Below the pieces are notes generated by a model. The model did no database searches, had not been told where the DNA came from, and saw only the letters and a program-made list of their open reading frames with translations. Of a DNA stretch of 64,000 nucleotides, positions 8,813-16,659 are shown in pieces (position 1 is the stretch's first letter; every line of letters starts with the position of its first letter). The translations under genes were made by a program, and so were the position numbers. Source of the stretch: LMUY01 sp965276785 (lineage in GTDB: Bacteria; Pseudomonadota; Alphaproteobacteria; Acetobacterales; Acetobacteraceae); contig OZ255629.1 in the NCBI GenBank assembly GCA_965276785.1, positions 2,480,001 through 2,544,000 on the forward strand, given 5' to 3'.

Positions 8813-9100
8813 GTGATCTCGCCTGTCGCCGCTTCGCCAGTGCTGAGCCCGGCCGCCGAACCCGCCGGTAGCGCCACCGCGCCGCCAGTCCCGCCCGCCA
8901 AGGCCAAGGCCGCGGCCAATCCGGTCGGCCCTGCCAATCCGACCTTCAGGTTCAATCCCGCGGCCGGCGTGCTCGTCATCCAATTCCGCGACGAGAGCGG
9001 CAAAGTCGCGCTCTCCATCCCGAGCCAGCAGCAGATCACCGCCTACACCGCGGATCGCGTGGAGGGCCAGCCGCCGAGCAGCGACTCGCTGATCGCTTAG
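8813..9100 (+). CDS. FlaG-like small protein
   Basis: A 95-residue protein starting at GTG 8813, with AGAGGT about seven bases upstream. Residues 1-40 are Pro/Ala-rich and probably disordered. Residues 45-80 ('FRFNPAAGVLVIQFRDESG' followed by 'SIPSQQQITAYTA') resemble the C-terminal core of FlaG, in which a strand pair precedes an 'IP-x-E/Q' segment. FlaG-type proteins affect flagellar filament length, but no other flagellar gene is in the window, so the assignment is at domain level only. No signal peptide. It stands alone between the nitrate operon and an SBP gene. Confidence 0.6.
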   Translation: MISPVAASPVLSPAAEPAGSATAPPVPPAKAKAAANPVGPANPTFRFNPAAGVLVIQFRDESGKVALSIPSQQQITAYTADRVEGQPPSSDSLIA

Positions 9101-9173
9101 GCAGCCTGGAAAGCGGGGGTACGCGGCTTGCTTGCCCTTCCACGCTCGCCTCCGCGAGTAAAGGGGAGCCGCC

Positions 9174-10772
9174 GTGCTGCATCGACGCCGATTGCTCACC
9201 GGCCTGGCCGCCAGCACAGGCGCGTTCGGCCCCGCGCGCGCGCAAAGCGCCGCCATTATCCGTCCGCAAACGGCGACCACGCTCAAGTTCATCCCCTACG
9301 CCGATCTTGCCTTGCTCGATCCGGCGGTGAGCGCATTCGTCACCCGCAACCACGCCCTTATGGTCTACGACACGCTGTTTGCTCTCGATGACGCAGGCGT
9401 GCCGCAGCCACAGATGCTTGCCGGACACAGCGTGGACGCGGACGGCACCACCTGGACGTTGCGGTTGCGGGACGGCTTGTCGTTTCACGATGGCACGCCT
9501 GTGCTGGCCCGCGACGCCGTTGCCAGCATCCAGCGCTGGGGCACGACCGACGGCTTCGGCCAAGCGTTGCTCGCCGCCACCGATGACCTGGCGGCCACCG
9601 ACGACAAGACGCTCACCTTTCGCTTGAAACGGCCGTTCGCACTGCTGCCGGCCGCCTTGGCGCACCCGACCAACACCATGGCCGTGATCATGCCCGAGCG
9701 CTTGGCGCGCACACCGGCCACCACACGGCTGAGCGAAATCGTCGGCAGCGGCCCGTTCCGCTATATGGCCGACGAGCGCGTGGCGGGCTCGCGCAACGTC
9801 TACGCCAAGTTCGACCGTTACGTGCCCCGGGCGGACGATTTGCCGAGCTTTTGCGCCGGACCGCGCCTGGCCTATTTCGATCGCGTGGAGTGGACCACGA
9901 CGCCCGAGCCCGCGACACAGATTGCAGCCCTGCAAGCTGGCGAGGCGGACTGGGTCGAGCAGCCGCAAATGGATCTTGTGCCGAGTCTGCGGCGCATGAA
10001 GGGCATCGAGGTGGACGTGGCGGAAACCAAGGGGCTCATCGGCTTCCTGCGCTTCAACCAGCTGTTCCCGCCGTTCGACAACCCAGCCATCCGACGGGCC
10101 TTACTTGCCGCGGTGAACCAGACCGAGTTCATGCAAGCGGTGGTCGGCGGCAACACAAGCTTCGATGACCGCTGCGGCGTGTTCGGCGCGGCCTCACCGA
10201 TGTCCAACGACGCAGGACTCGCGGTCATGGCGGGCGCGCATGATGCCGCTCCGATCAAGCGCGCATTGGAGAGGGCGGGCTACGCTGGCGAACGAGTGGT
10301 TTACCTCGCGGTGAGCGATGTGCCGCGCATCAATGCCATTGCCGAGGTCGGAGCCGACATGCTCCGCCGAGTCGGTATGAACGTGGACGAAGTGTCAACC
10401 GATTGGGGCACGGTCGTGCAACGCTCGGTCAGCCGGCAGACGCTGGACCATGGTGGCTGGAGTATGTTCGCGTCGTTCACCGGTGGGATCGACGCCGGAT
10501 CACCCGCCATCAACAACCTGCTGCGAGGTAATGGCGATGCGGCCTATAACGGCTGGCCGGATGCGCCCAAATTGGAAGCGCTGCGCAGCCAATGGCTGAC
10601 AGCGGACAGCTTGATGCAGCAGCAAGACCTGGCGCGGCAGGTGCAACTGCAGGCGTGGCAGGACGTACCGTTCCTGCCACTCGGCTCCTATAACCAGCCA
10701 ACAGCTTACCGAAACACGCTGGCCGGGATGTTAAAGGGCCTAATCCTCTTCACCAACGTTCGCCGGACGTAA
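9174..10772 (+). CDS. Peptide/nickel-type ABC transporter substrate-binding protein
   Basis: A 532-residue family-5 extracellular solute-binding protein for periplasmic capture of peptides or similar compounds. The GTG at 9174 follows a GGGGAG site. The N-terminus 'MLHRRRLLTGLAAS' with cleavage after 'ARAQ' looks like a Tat/Sec signal. Family marks include 'VYDTLFALDDAG', 'TWTLRLRDGLSFHDGTPV', 'GSGPFRY' and 'NPAIRRALLAAVNQ'. No permease or ATPase genes are next to it, so it is an orphan SBP that may serve a transporter encoded elsewhere. The gene ends in an inverted repeat shared with the convergent neighbour. Confidence 0.9.
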   Translation: MLHRRRLLTGLAASTGAFGPARAQSAAIIRPQTATTLKFIPYADLALLDPAVSAFVTRNHALMVYDTLFALDDAGVPQPQMLAGHSVDADGTTWTLRLRDGLSFHDGTPVLARDAVASIQRWGTTDGFGQALLAATDDLAATDDKTLTFRLKRPFALLPAALAHPTNTMAVIMPERLARTPATTRLSEIVGSGPFRYMADERVAGSRNVYAKFDRYVPRADDLPSFCAGPRLAYFDRVEWTTTPEPATQIAALQAGEADWVEQPQMDLVPSLRRMKGIEVDVAETKGLIGFLRFNQLFPPFDNPAIRRALLAAVNQTEFMQAVVGGNTSFDDRCGVFGAASPMSNDAGLAVMAGAHDAAPIKRALERAGYAGERVVYLAVSDVPRINAIAEVGADMLRRVGMNVDEVSTDWGTVVQRSVSRQTLDHGGWSMFASFTGGIDAGSPAINNLLRGNGDAAYNGWPDAPKLEALRSQWLTADSLMQQQDLARQVQLQAWQDVPFLPLGSYNQPTAYRNTLAGMLKGLILFTNVRRT

Positions 10773-10796
10773 TGCTCTAAAAGCCAGGCGAACATT
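10755..10796. terminator. Inverted repeat between convergent genes
   Basis: Ten-base arms (AACGTTCGCC at 10755-10764 and GGCGAACATT at 10787-10796, one mismatch) around a 22-base loop. It spans the stop codon of the SBP gene and faces the convergent gene ending at 10812. There is no U-run, so it would be at best a weak bidirectional terminator or an mRNA 3'-end stabiliser. Confidence 0.35.
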
Positions 10797-10811
10797 GATG
10801 GCGAGTCTGAC

Positions 10812-11123
10812 TTAAGCAGCGGCTGCAGTGTATGTCTGCTTGCGCGCGCGGCGCTTCGGCTTGGTGGGAGCCGCCGGCTTGCCAACTTTTGCCGGGCTTG
10901 GTTTGGCAGCGGCCGGACGCCGCGCCTTCTCCTTGGCCGCCGCTTCACGCAGCTTGTCCCGGCGCAGCTTGAGTTGATCGCGGATCATCGCCTGCGCCGC
11001 CTTCGCGACCGCTGTGCGGGATGCGTCCGGCACCGTGTCCAGGGCGGTGAAGAAGGCTCTGGCGACTGGCTTTACGCCGCGCGGCAAGCGCGCGGGCTTC
11101 ATGGCTGCGTCGTCGTCGGTCAT
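10812..11123 (-). CDS. Small protein with basic histone-H1-like C-terminal tail
   Basis: A 103-residue protein. The first 60 residues form a compact helical-looking part ('ARAFFTALDTVPDASRTAVA'). Residues 60-103 are Lys/Arg/Ala/Pro-rich ('KEKARRPAAAKPSPAKVGK' and 'KPKRRARKQ'), like the tails of bacterial histone H1-like DNA-binding proteins. I infer nucleic-acid binding; the family is not recognised. The ATG at 11123 starts the longest open frame with good codon use. It is convergent with the SBP gene. Confidence 0.6.
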   Translation of the reverse strand: MTDDDAAMKPARLPRGVKPVARAFFTALDTVPDASRTAVAKAAQAMIRDQLKLRRDKLREAAAKEKARRPAAAKPSPAKVGKPAAPTKPKRRARKQTYTAAAA

Positions 11124-11285
11124 GTTCGCTGCAACTCCAACTGGCTCAAGGTTACAAAGCGCCCTCTATATGGTCGGCTCGCGTCCAATATCAAATCTTC
11201 TCTTGACAGGACGGTGCAAGGGCAAAAAGCGACTGCAGCGAAACCACTTTGCCAACCACTGTGGACGCATACTTGCAGCAAGCAT

Positions 11286-11372
11286 CATCATTGCGAGCCA
11301 GAGGCGTGGCAATCCACGCCCACGGAAACAATCCATCACGCCTGGATCGGCTGGCTGCGCTCGCGATGACGA
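11286..11372. repeat. REP-like imperfect palindromic repeat
   Basis: The ends carry 'CATCATTGCGAGCC' and, inverted, 'GCGCTCGCGATGACGA', with inner palindromic 'GGCAATCCACGCC'. This is the 'cattgcgag...ctcgcaatga' type of dispersed palindromic element common in alphaproteobacterial intergenic space. It sits alone in the 297-bp gap at 11124-11420, which otherwise shows no gene. Confidence 0.6.
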
Positions 11373-11420
11373 ACCAATCACGCGCTCGGGATTAGGGCGT
11401 CCCTATCGGCTCGAGCCGGC

Positions 11421-11918
11421 CTAGTCGACCCATAATCCCCGGCTGCGGTGCCAATCCTCAATCGACTCCTCGGGATACAGATCGAACACCGCGTCGTCCG
11501 AGCCGATCTGAGGCACCACCCAGGCCGGTTTGAACCGAAGCATCAGGTGAACGCTGGACGGCGGAGCAGGCAACGGGCTGTCGGTCGCGGACGCGAACGG
11601 ATGCAGCAGGTCTGGCCACTCGGGGGAGAACAGCCACAGCGCGGTGGCGCAGAGGGAGCAAAAATGACGCTCCGCGGTGGAGAGTTCGCAGGAGCCGTCA
11701 TCCTGCGCGATCTCCGCCCGGTAGCTCCGTTTGACGCGCTTGGGGTCTGCGATCTGCAGGCCGCGCGTGTCTGCAGCCAGATTGATTGCATAGCCGCCAC
11801 CCCCAGCCGTCTTGCGGCAGATCGAGCAGTAGCAGCGCTGATAGGGCTGCGGTGTATGGCTGGAGCAGGAAAAGCGGACGGCGCCGCAGCGACAGGAGCC
11901 TTCGAGCGTAACGGGCAT
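11421..11918 (-). CDS. GFA/CENP-V domain protein
   Basis: A 165-residue zinc protein of the GFA family (glutathione-dependent formaldehyde-activating enzyme-like). The zinc-binding cysteines appear in the usual order: 'GSCRCGAVRF' (C9, C11), 'CYCSICRKT' (about 29-34) and 'HFCSLCATALW' (about 86-89). The enzymatic role of most family members is uncertain, so formaldehyde detoxification should not be assumed. It lies 8 bp downstream of the S9 peptidase stop on the same strand, so the two may be co-transcribed. Confidence 0.85.
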   Translation of the reverse strand: MPVTLEGSCRCGAVRFSCSSHTPQPYQRCYCSICRKTAGGGGYAINLAADTRGLQIADPKRVKRSYRAEIAQDDGSCELSTAERHFCSLCATALWLFSPEWPDLLHPFASATDSPLPAPPSSVHLMLRFKPAWVVPQIGSDDAVFDLYPEESIEDWHRSRGLWVD

Positions 11919-11926
11919 GGATTGTC

Positions 11927-13720
11927 CTAACAGCCAGTGGGCAAGTTCAGATGGCGGGAGAGGAACCGGGCCACAGCATGATAGGCGGCGCGGCGGTTGT
12001 CGCGCTTGAGGAACCCGTGGCCTTCGTCGGCAAAGGTGAGGTAGTCCACCGGCACGTCGCGGCGGCGCAACGCGGCCACGATTTGCTCGCTTTCCTCCGG
12101 CGGCACGCGCGGATCAGTCAGGCCTTGAGCAACCAACATTGGGCACGCGATGCGGTCCACGTCGTGCAGCGGCGAGAGACTCTCCAGCAGGGCGGCATCG
12201 CGCACCGGGTCGCCATATTCGGCCGCACGATGGCCGATGCGCCACTTGCCGGTGTTCTCAAAGAACGTCTTCCAGCGCGCAATGCCGTAGAAATCGACGC
12301 CCGCCGCCCAAAGCTCGGGAAAGCGGGTGACCGCGGCCAGCACCATCCAGCCGCCATAGCTTTGCCCCCAGAGCGCGATACGACGCGCGTCGAAGCCGGC
12401 TTGACCCGCCAGCCAGCCGTGGGCGGCGGCCACGTCGCGCACGGCATCCGGCCGCAACGCGCCGTCGTCCAGCGCGGCATAGGCGCGGCCATAGCCGGTG
12501 CTGCCGCGTATATTGGGGATCAGCACCGCAACGCCCATCGCAAGCAGGAGCTGCAAGTCCGGCCGCCAGGTCGGCAGTGCCTGGCTTTCCGGACCGCCAT
12601 GCACCCAGATCACCGCTGGCCAACCGTCCGGCGGGGCTGCGCCGGCGGGCTGCGCGAGCAAGCCAGGCAAGCTGCGGCCGTCGAACGTCGGGAATGTCAC
12701 TAGGCCATAGCCGATGGCACCCGCTGGCGCTGGCCCGGCGGCAAAGGCCAGGCGCGCCGGCGAGCCGCGCTCCGCCAGCCAGATGGCGCTTGGGCGGTCC
12801 GGCGCGGCGAGATCGAAGGCGACCGCACGGCCATCCGGGCGCCAGGCGAGCTTGGCGATGGTGCCCGCCGGGTGCGCCGGTTCCTCGACGATGGCGCCCG
12901 TGGCGGCGTCCAGCAGGCGCAGCCGGCTATAGCCGGCCTCGTTCACCACCACCGCCAACAGCGACTGATCCGGCGAGAGCTCCAGCTTTTCTACGTCGAA
13001 GGCGGGTGCGTGGAGCAGACGCGGTATGCCGCCGGGCTCTGCCACGGCCGCTGCCAGGTGGTCCCGCGCGTGATCGGTCAGCAGCCAGAACGCCCGGCCA
13101 TCCGTACGCCAGCGAACGTTCTGATAGCGCGCCTCGCTTCCAGCCGGGGTGAGAGGCCGCCGCTCGCCCCCGGTAAGGCCGGCCGCAAACAAGCTGGCTT
13201 CAAACGTACGCGGCATCGCGCACAGCGTCAGCGCCGCGCCGTCAGGGGTCCAAGCCTGCACGGTATGGGGGCCCTCGACCTCGGCGACCCGGCGTTGCAC
13301 CCCGGTTGCCAGGTCGATGGTCACCGGGTCGGCATGGGCCGGGTGCCGATTGTTGGCGGTACAGCCGATCGCCTGGCCATCGGGCGAGAACGCGCCCCAG
13401 CCGAACATGGTGGCCGGCTCGGTGGTGAGCGCGCGCGGTTCGGCGCCATCGGCATCGAGCCAGTAGAGCTGCAGCCGTTCGTCTCCCGCCCGGTCACGGC
13501 CGAACACGGCACCGCCGCTGCTGGGGTGGGCCGCGACGAAGCCCACCGCGTCCTGTCCGGTGGTGCGCGCGCGCGCTGGGCTGCCGTCGACGGGCAGTTC
13601 CCACACCTGGGCAGAGCCTGCGGCGTCGTTGAGGAAATACAGCCGGCCATCGCCTGCGTAGCTCGGGGCGGTGGCGGCTGGGAGGCAGAGAAATCGGTCG
13701 AGCGTTGCTAGGATGTCCAT
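11927..13720 (-). CDS. S9 family peptidase (prolyl oligopeptidase/acylaminoacyl peptidase type)
   Basis: A 597-residue serine peptidase. The N-terminal two thirds form a beta-propeller with repeated 'SPDG/TPDG/RPDG' blades, including TolB-like strands. The C-terminal alpha/beta-hydrolase part starts around residue 350 ('PAVIWVHGGPESQ'). The catalytic triad is visible as Ser about 453 in 'GQSYGGW', Asp about 534 in 'GLTDPRVP' and His about 569 in 'DEGHGFLK'. No signal peptide, so it is probably cytoplasmic and degrades oligopeptides. Upstream partner of the GFA gene. Confidence 0.92.
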   Translation of the reverse strand: MDILATLDRFLCLPAATAPSYAGDGRLYFLNDAAGSAQVWELPVDGSPARARTTGQDAVGFVAAHPSSGGAVFGRDRAGDERLQLYWLDADGAEPRALTTEPATMFGWGAFSPDGQAIGCTANNRHPAHADPVTIDLATGVQRRVAEVEGPHTVQAWTPDGAALTLCAMPRTFEASLFAAGLTGGERRPLTPAGSEARYQNVRWRTDGRAFWLLTDHARDHLAAAVAEPGGIPRLLHAPAFDVEKLELSPDQSLLAVVVNEAGYSRLRLLDAATGAIVEEPAHPAGTIAKLAWRPDGRAVAFDLAAPDRPSAIWLAERGSPARLAFAAGPAPAGAIGYGLVTFPTFDGRSLPGLLAQPAGAAPPDGWPAVIWVHGGPESQALPTWRPDLQLLLAMGVAVLIPNIRGSTGYGRAYAALDDGALRPDAVRDVAAAHGWLAGQAGFDARRIALWGQSYGGWMVLAAVTRFPELWAAGVDFYGIARWKTFFENTGKWRIGHRAAEYGDPVRDAALLESLSPLHDVDRIACPMLVAQGLTDPRVPPEESEQIVAALRRRDVPVDYLTFADEGHGFLKRDNRRAAYHAVARFLSRHLNLPTGC

Positions 13721-13819
13721 GGCGGCAAACCATGCCGCGCTGGCTCAGCATGTCAAACCCACGCTTGGCCGCGCTTCAGCCTTTTGCCACAAGACGCCCG
13801 GGTCCGTGGCGTTGACGGC

Positions 13820-13860
13820 GGCCGCGTCCCGAGTGTCGCGCACGTCCGCGACTCGCGGCC
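13820..13860. terminator. GC-rich hairpin between the MDR reductase and S9 peptidase genes
   Basis: Outer arms GGCCGCG (13820-13826) and CGCGGCC (13854-13860) enclose a further inverted segment, GAGTGTCGCG against CGCGACTC, around a CACGTC loop. It lies 31 bp past the stop of the reductase gene, transcribed leftwards. No T-run follows, so termination is possible but unproven. Confidence 0.35.
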
Positions 13861-13891
13861 AAGTCGCATTTGGCGGGCGGCCGGAGCGATG

Positions 13892-14833
13892 TTAATCGCT
13901 GGCGGTTGTGCCTTCAGGCAAGAGAACGAGTTTGCCGTGGGCGTCCCCGCTCAGGCTGAGGTCAAGCGCCTCGCGCCAGTCCTCCAGGGCAAACGTGCGC
14001 GCGACCGGCACGGTGAACCGACCTTCGGCGGCGAGCCTGGCAAAGTCGCCAAGCACGTTGTAGCGCAACTCGGTTTCGAAGCTGTTGCGCACCCCCAGCT
14101 CTTCGGCGGCAGGACCGTGATTGCTGACCGTGACGATACGACGCCCATCGCCACCAACGATCCTGAGGAGACTGGGCAGCACGCCGCTGAGCGGGCCGGC
14201 GTCCAGGATCAGGTCCGGGGCGCCCCCGCCGATGTCGAGCACCCGCTCAACCATGCCATCTCCATACGGCGTGACCTCGGCGCCGAGCGCGCGGAGCCGC
14301 GCGGCAAACGTGTCGCCTGCCGCTGCGATCACCCGCGCCCCGCGCATGAGCGCCATCTGCACCGCAGCAAAGCCGATCATCGTTCCCGCGCCGTAGACCA
14401 GGAGCGTGCGCCCGGCCGCAACCTCTAGGATGTCGAGGCCTCGGCAGGCGGTTTCGACCGCCATTGGCAGCGCGGCCGCGTGGACAAGATCAAGGCCGTG
14501 CGGAACCGGCGTCCAAACGGCCAGCACCGCCGCGTCCGACGCCCCGGCGCTCGGAAATCCCCTGAAATCGGGCACGCCCAACATGCGATCCCCGATCCGG
14601 ACGTCCATCACGCCCTCGCCGACCGCATCGACCGTCCCAGACACATCCAGGCCGACGCCACGGGGCAGGTCGCCGGCGAACAGCCCCCGGCACAAATACC
14701 AGTCTGCAGGGTTGAGCCCGCAGGCGTGCACCCGCACGCGAAGTTGCCCGGCGCGGGGCATTGGCACGGCGGCCTCCTCGAGGCGCAATACGTCCGCCGG
14801 TTCGCCATACTCGTGGAAACGGAGCGTCTTCAT
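13892..14833 (-). CDS. MDR-family NADPH:quinone reductase-like oxidoreductase
   Basis: A 313-residue medium-chain dehydrogenase/reductase of the zinc-free quinone oxidoreductase type. It begins 'MKTLRFHEYGEPADVLRLEE', keeps 'LNPADWYLCRG' and 'GLDVSGTVDAVGEGV', and has a nucleotide-binding 'YGAGTMIGFAAVQMA'. The structural-zinc cysteines of alcohol dehydrogenases are absent. It is divergent from a TetR regulator (73-79 bp between starts), an arrangement typical of a regulator controlling its neighbour in response to an electrophile or quinone-like compound. That regulation is inferred. Confidence 0.88.
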   Translation of the reverse strand: MKTLRFHEYGEPADVLRLEEAAVPMPRAGQLRVRVHACGLNPADWYLCRGLFAGDLPRGVGLDVSGTVDAVGEGVMDVRIGDRMLGVPDFRGFPSAGASDAAVLAVWTPVPHGLDLVHAAALPMAVETACRGLDILEVAAGRTLLVYGAGTMIGFAAVQMALMRGARVIAAAGDTFAARLRALGAEVTPYGDGMVERVLDIGGGAPDLILDAGPLSGVLPSLLRIVGGDGRRIVTVSNHGPAAEELGVRNSFETELRYNVLGDFARLAAEGRFTVPVARTFALEDWREALDLSLSGDAHGKLVLLPEGTTASD

Positions 14834-14863
14834 GGCTGTCGATCTCCTGTTGCGTCAGTAGCT

Positions 14864-14900
14864 GACATATAAGGATAGAGACAGTGCCTGACAATATGTC
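14864..14900. promoter_or_regulatory. Inverted repeat in the TetR/MDR divergent promoter
   Basis: GACATAT (14864-14870) and its exact inverse ATATGTC (14894-14900) flank 23 bases between the divergent starts at 14833 and 14913. CTGACA also occurs twice as a direct repeat here. The position fits an operator for the adjacent TetR-family protein. Confidence 0.4.
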
Positions 14901-14912
14901 TATGGATTGTCC

Positions 14913-15500
14913 ATGCCACGCAACGGAGCAGACGCGCGCCGCCGTCTTCAGCAGGCGACCTTGGAGTTGTTCCGCGAGCGCGGTTACGATGCGACGACGA
15001 CAGCGGAGATCGCCGCGAAGGCCGGCGTTACGGAGCGCACCTTCTTCCGGCACTTCCCAGACAAGCGGGAGGCTTTATTTGACGGAGAAGAGGCGTTTCG
15101 CAACGCCTTAGCCGACGCAGTTGCCGCTGCGCCCGAGGGGGTGCCTCCCATGGATGCCCTGCTCTGTGCGTTCCGCTCCGTCGAGCCGCTGCTTGAGCGC
15201 AATCGTCCATTCTCCGAGCCCCGGGAGGAGATCATCTCCCATACTCCGGCGCTGCAGGAGCGGGTGCTGACGAAGACGGCGAATTTGATTGGCGCTCTGT
15301 CTGCAGCGTTACGCCGCCGGGGCTTCGACGATGGCCTCGCCACTCTCGCGGCTCAGGTCGGGGTGGCCGCCCTCGGCCACGCCGTGAAAGCCTGGTTTGA
15401 CGATCCGAGCCCAGGCCTGGATGCGCATCTGAGACGCGCCTTCGACACGCTGCGCCACCTCTCGCCGACTATCTATAAACCCGGCCTGAACGCCGGCTAA
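14913..15500 (+). CDS. TetR/AcrR family transcriptional regulator
   Basis: A 195-residue repressor-type regulator. The N-terminal helix-turn-helix is clear: 'LQQATLELFRERGYDATTT' followed by 'IAAKAGVTERTFFRHFPDK'. The C-terminal ligand-binding half is helical and variable. I start at ATG 14913; an in-frame TTG at 14907 would add two residues. It is divergent from the MDR oxidoreductase and probably represses it and itself through the inverted repeat between them. The effector is unknown. Confidence 0.93.
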   Translation: MPRNGADARRRLQQATLELFRERGYDATTTAEIAAKAGVTERTFFRHFPDKREALFDGEEAFRNALADAVAAAPEGVPPMDALLCAFRSVEPLLERNRPFSEPREEIISHTPALQERVLTKTANLIGALSAALRRRGFDDGLATLAAQVGVAALGHAVKAWFDDPSPGLDAHLRRAFDTLRHLSPTIYKPGLNAG

Positions 15501-15568
15501 CGACCATCCACGGCCGCTGCGCTCCAACTTTTTTCAACAGCCTGCGTGCCGCCCGCCAGCGACGCGGT

Positions 15569-16537
15569 CTAGGGAATTGTGAACGCTGCCACCAGTACCG
15601 CCGTTGGACCGAACAAGGTGTTTTTGGTGTAGAGCGGTGCCTGGATTTTGGCTTTGAACGACATCCCAAGTTGTGGGACGTCGTAACTGACAAGCGGCCC
15701 AAGTTTCACTGCGGCGAAATAATTGCCATGGAGGCCAACCGACACGCCCTCCTCCCGATCGCGTCCGATCTGACTGGCAGCGAAGCCCGACGCGCCGAAC
15801 GACCATCTGCCCCAACGTTCCGCGACCGCGAAATCCAAGTCCAACACGTCGCCGTTGCGATAATGATCGTACGGGTTCTCGAGCGAGTGATTGTAGTAGA
15901 AGTGCCCATCCAACTCGACGCCATCGCCGAGGAAGTTCGGCTTGGTTAAGTAGGTCGCCGCGACATTGGGGCTGAAGAAGTAAACGTTGTGCCCCGGCGT
16001 CACCGCGTTTTCCGGCTGGTACGACCCAATCGGAAACGTCATCGAGTAAGCCGCCTCCACGGTCAACCCGTATGGTAGCGGCCGCCGGCCCGGCGCAGGG
16101 GCCGCTACTTCTCCAACATGCACGCTGTACTTGAGAAGGTCGCTATACAGATCTCCCCAGCCGGAACTCCTTTGATTGATAGCTTCATTGGCCGAGAACC
16201 GGGAGTAGTCGAGATAGGCGAATTGCGCAGTCGTTGCAAACGTGCCGGACATCAGCTTGAACGGATAGACGTAAGCAAAGCCCACGGCCGTGGTGTTGGA
16301 CACGAAGTTGACATTTCGGATGGCTCTGCTCTTGCCGCCGTTATCGCCGTTGTATTGATTAATTGCAGCCGGCACGTCCGCGATGCCGACGAAAAGACCA
16401 GGTATTGGCGGAAGCAGAGCGACTCTGAGGTCGGTGCCGCCGATAGGGCCGCCATAAACCGCACCTTCTACGGCACGCGCTTGGTGGGCTACCACTAAGG
16501 CCAGCCCTAAGCCTGCAACAAACCTGGCGAACTTCAC
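15569..16537 (-). CDS. SphA/MetA-pathway-like outer membrane protein
   Basis: A 322-residue protein with a signal peptide ('MKFARFVAGLGLALVVAHQARA') and a beta-barrel-like body rich in aromatic strands ('VGFAYVYPFKLMSGTFA' and 'LDGHFYYNHSLENPYDHY'). This is the pattern of the family annotated as transporter or phenol MetA degradation protein (SphA-like). These proteins are found with aromatic and hydrophobic-compound catabolism and are thought to be outer-membrane channels. The nearby PrpD, MFS and flavin monooxygenase genes are compatible with a catabolic setting, but no substrate can be assigned. It is convergent with the TetR gene. Confidence 0.8.
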   Translation of the reverse strand: MKFARFVAGLGLALVVAHQARAVEGAVYGGPIGGTDLRVALLPPIPGLFVGIADVPAAINQYNGDNGGKSRAIRNVNFVSNTTAVGFAYVYPFKLMSGTFATTAQFAYLDYSRFSANEAINQRSSGWGDLYSDLLKYSVHVGEVAAPAPGRRPLPYGLTVEAAYSMTFPIGSYQPENAVTPGHNVYFFSPNVAATYLTKPNFLGDGVELDGHFYYNHSLENPYDHYRNGDVLDLDFAVAERWGRWSFGASGFAASQIGRDREEGVSVGLHGNYFAAVKLGPLVSYDVPQLGMSFKAKIQAPLYTKNTLFGPTAVLVAAFTIP

Positions 16538-16659
16538 CGCCGTTTCCTTTCCAGCACTTTGAACTTGGTTATGTTCTTGTAATTGGGGGTTCTAAAGTCA
16601 CCCAGCGCCGAACTCTAATAGGTCTTGCGTCGTCACGCGCTTAGTTCGCCCAATGACCT

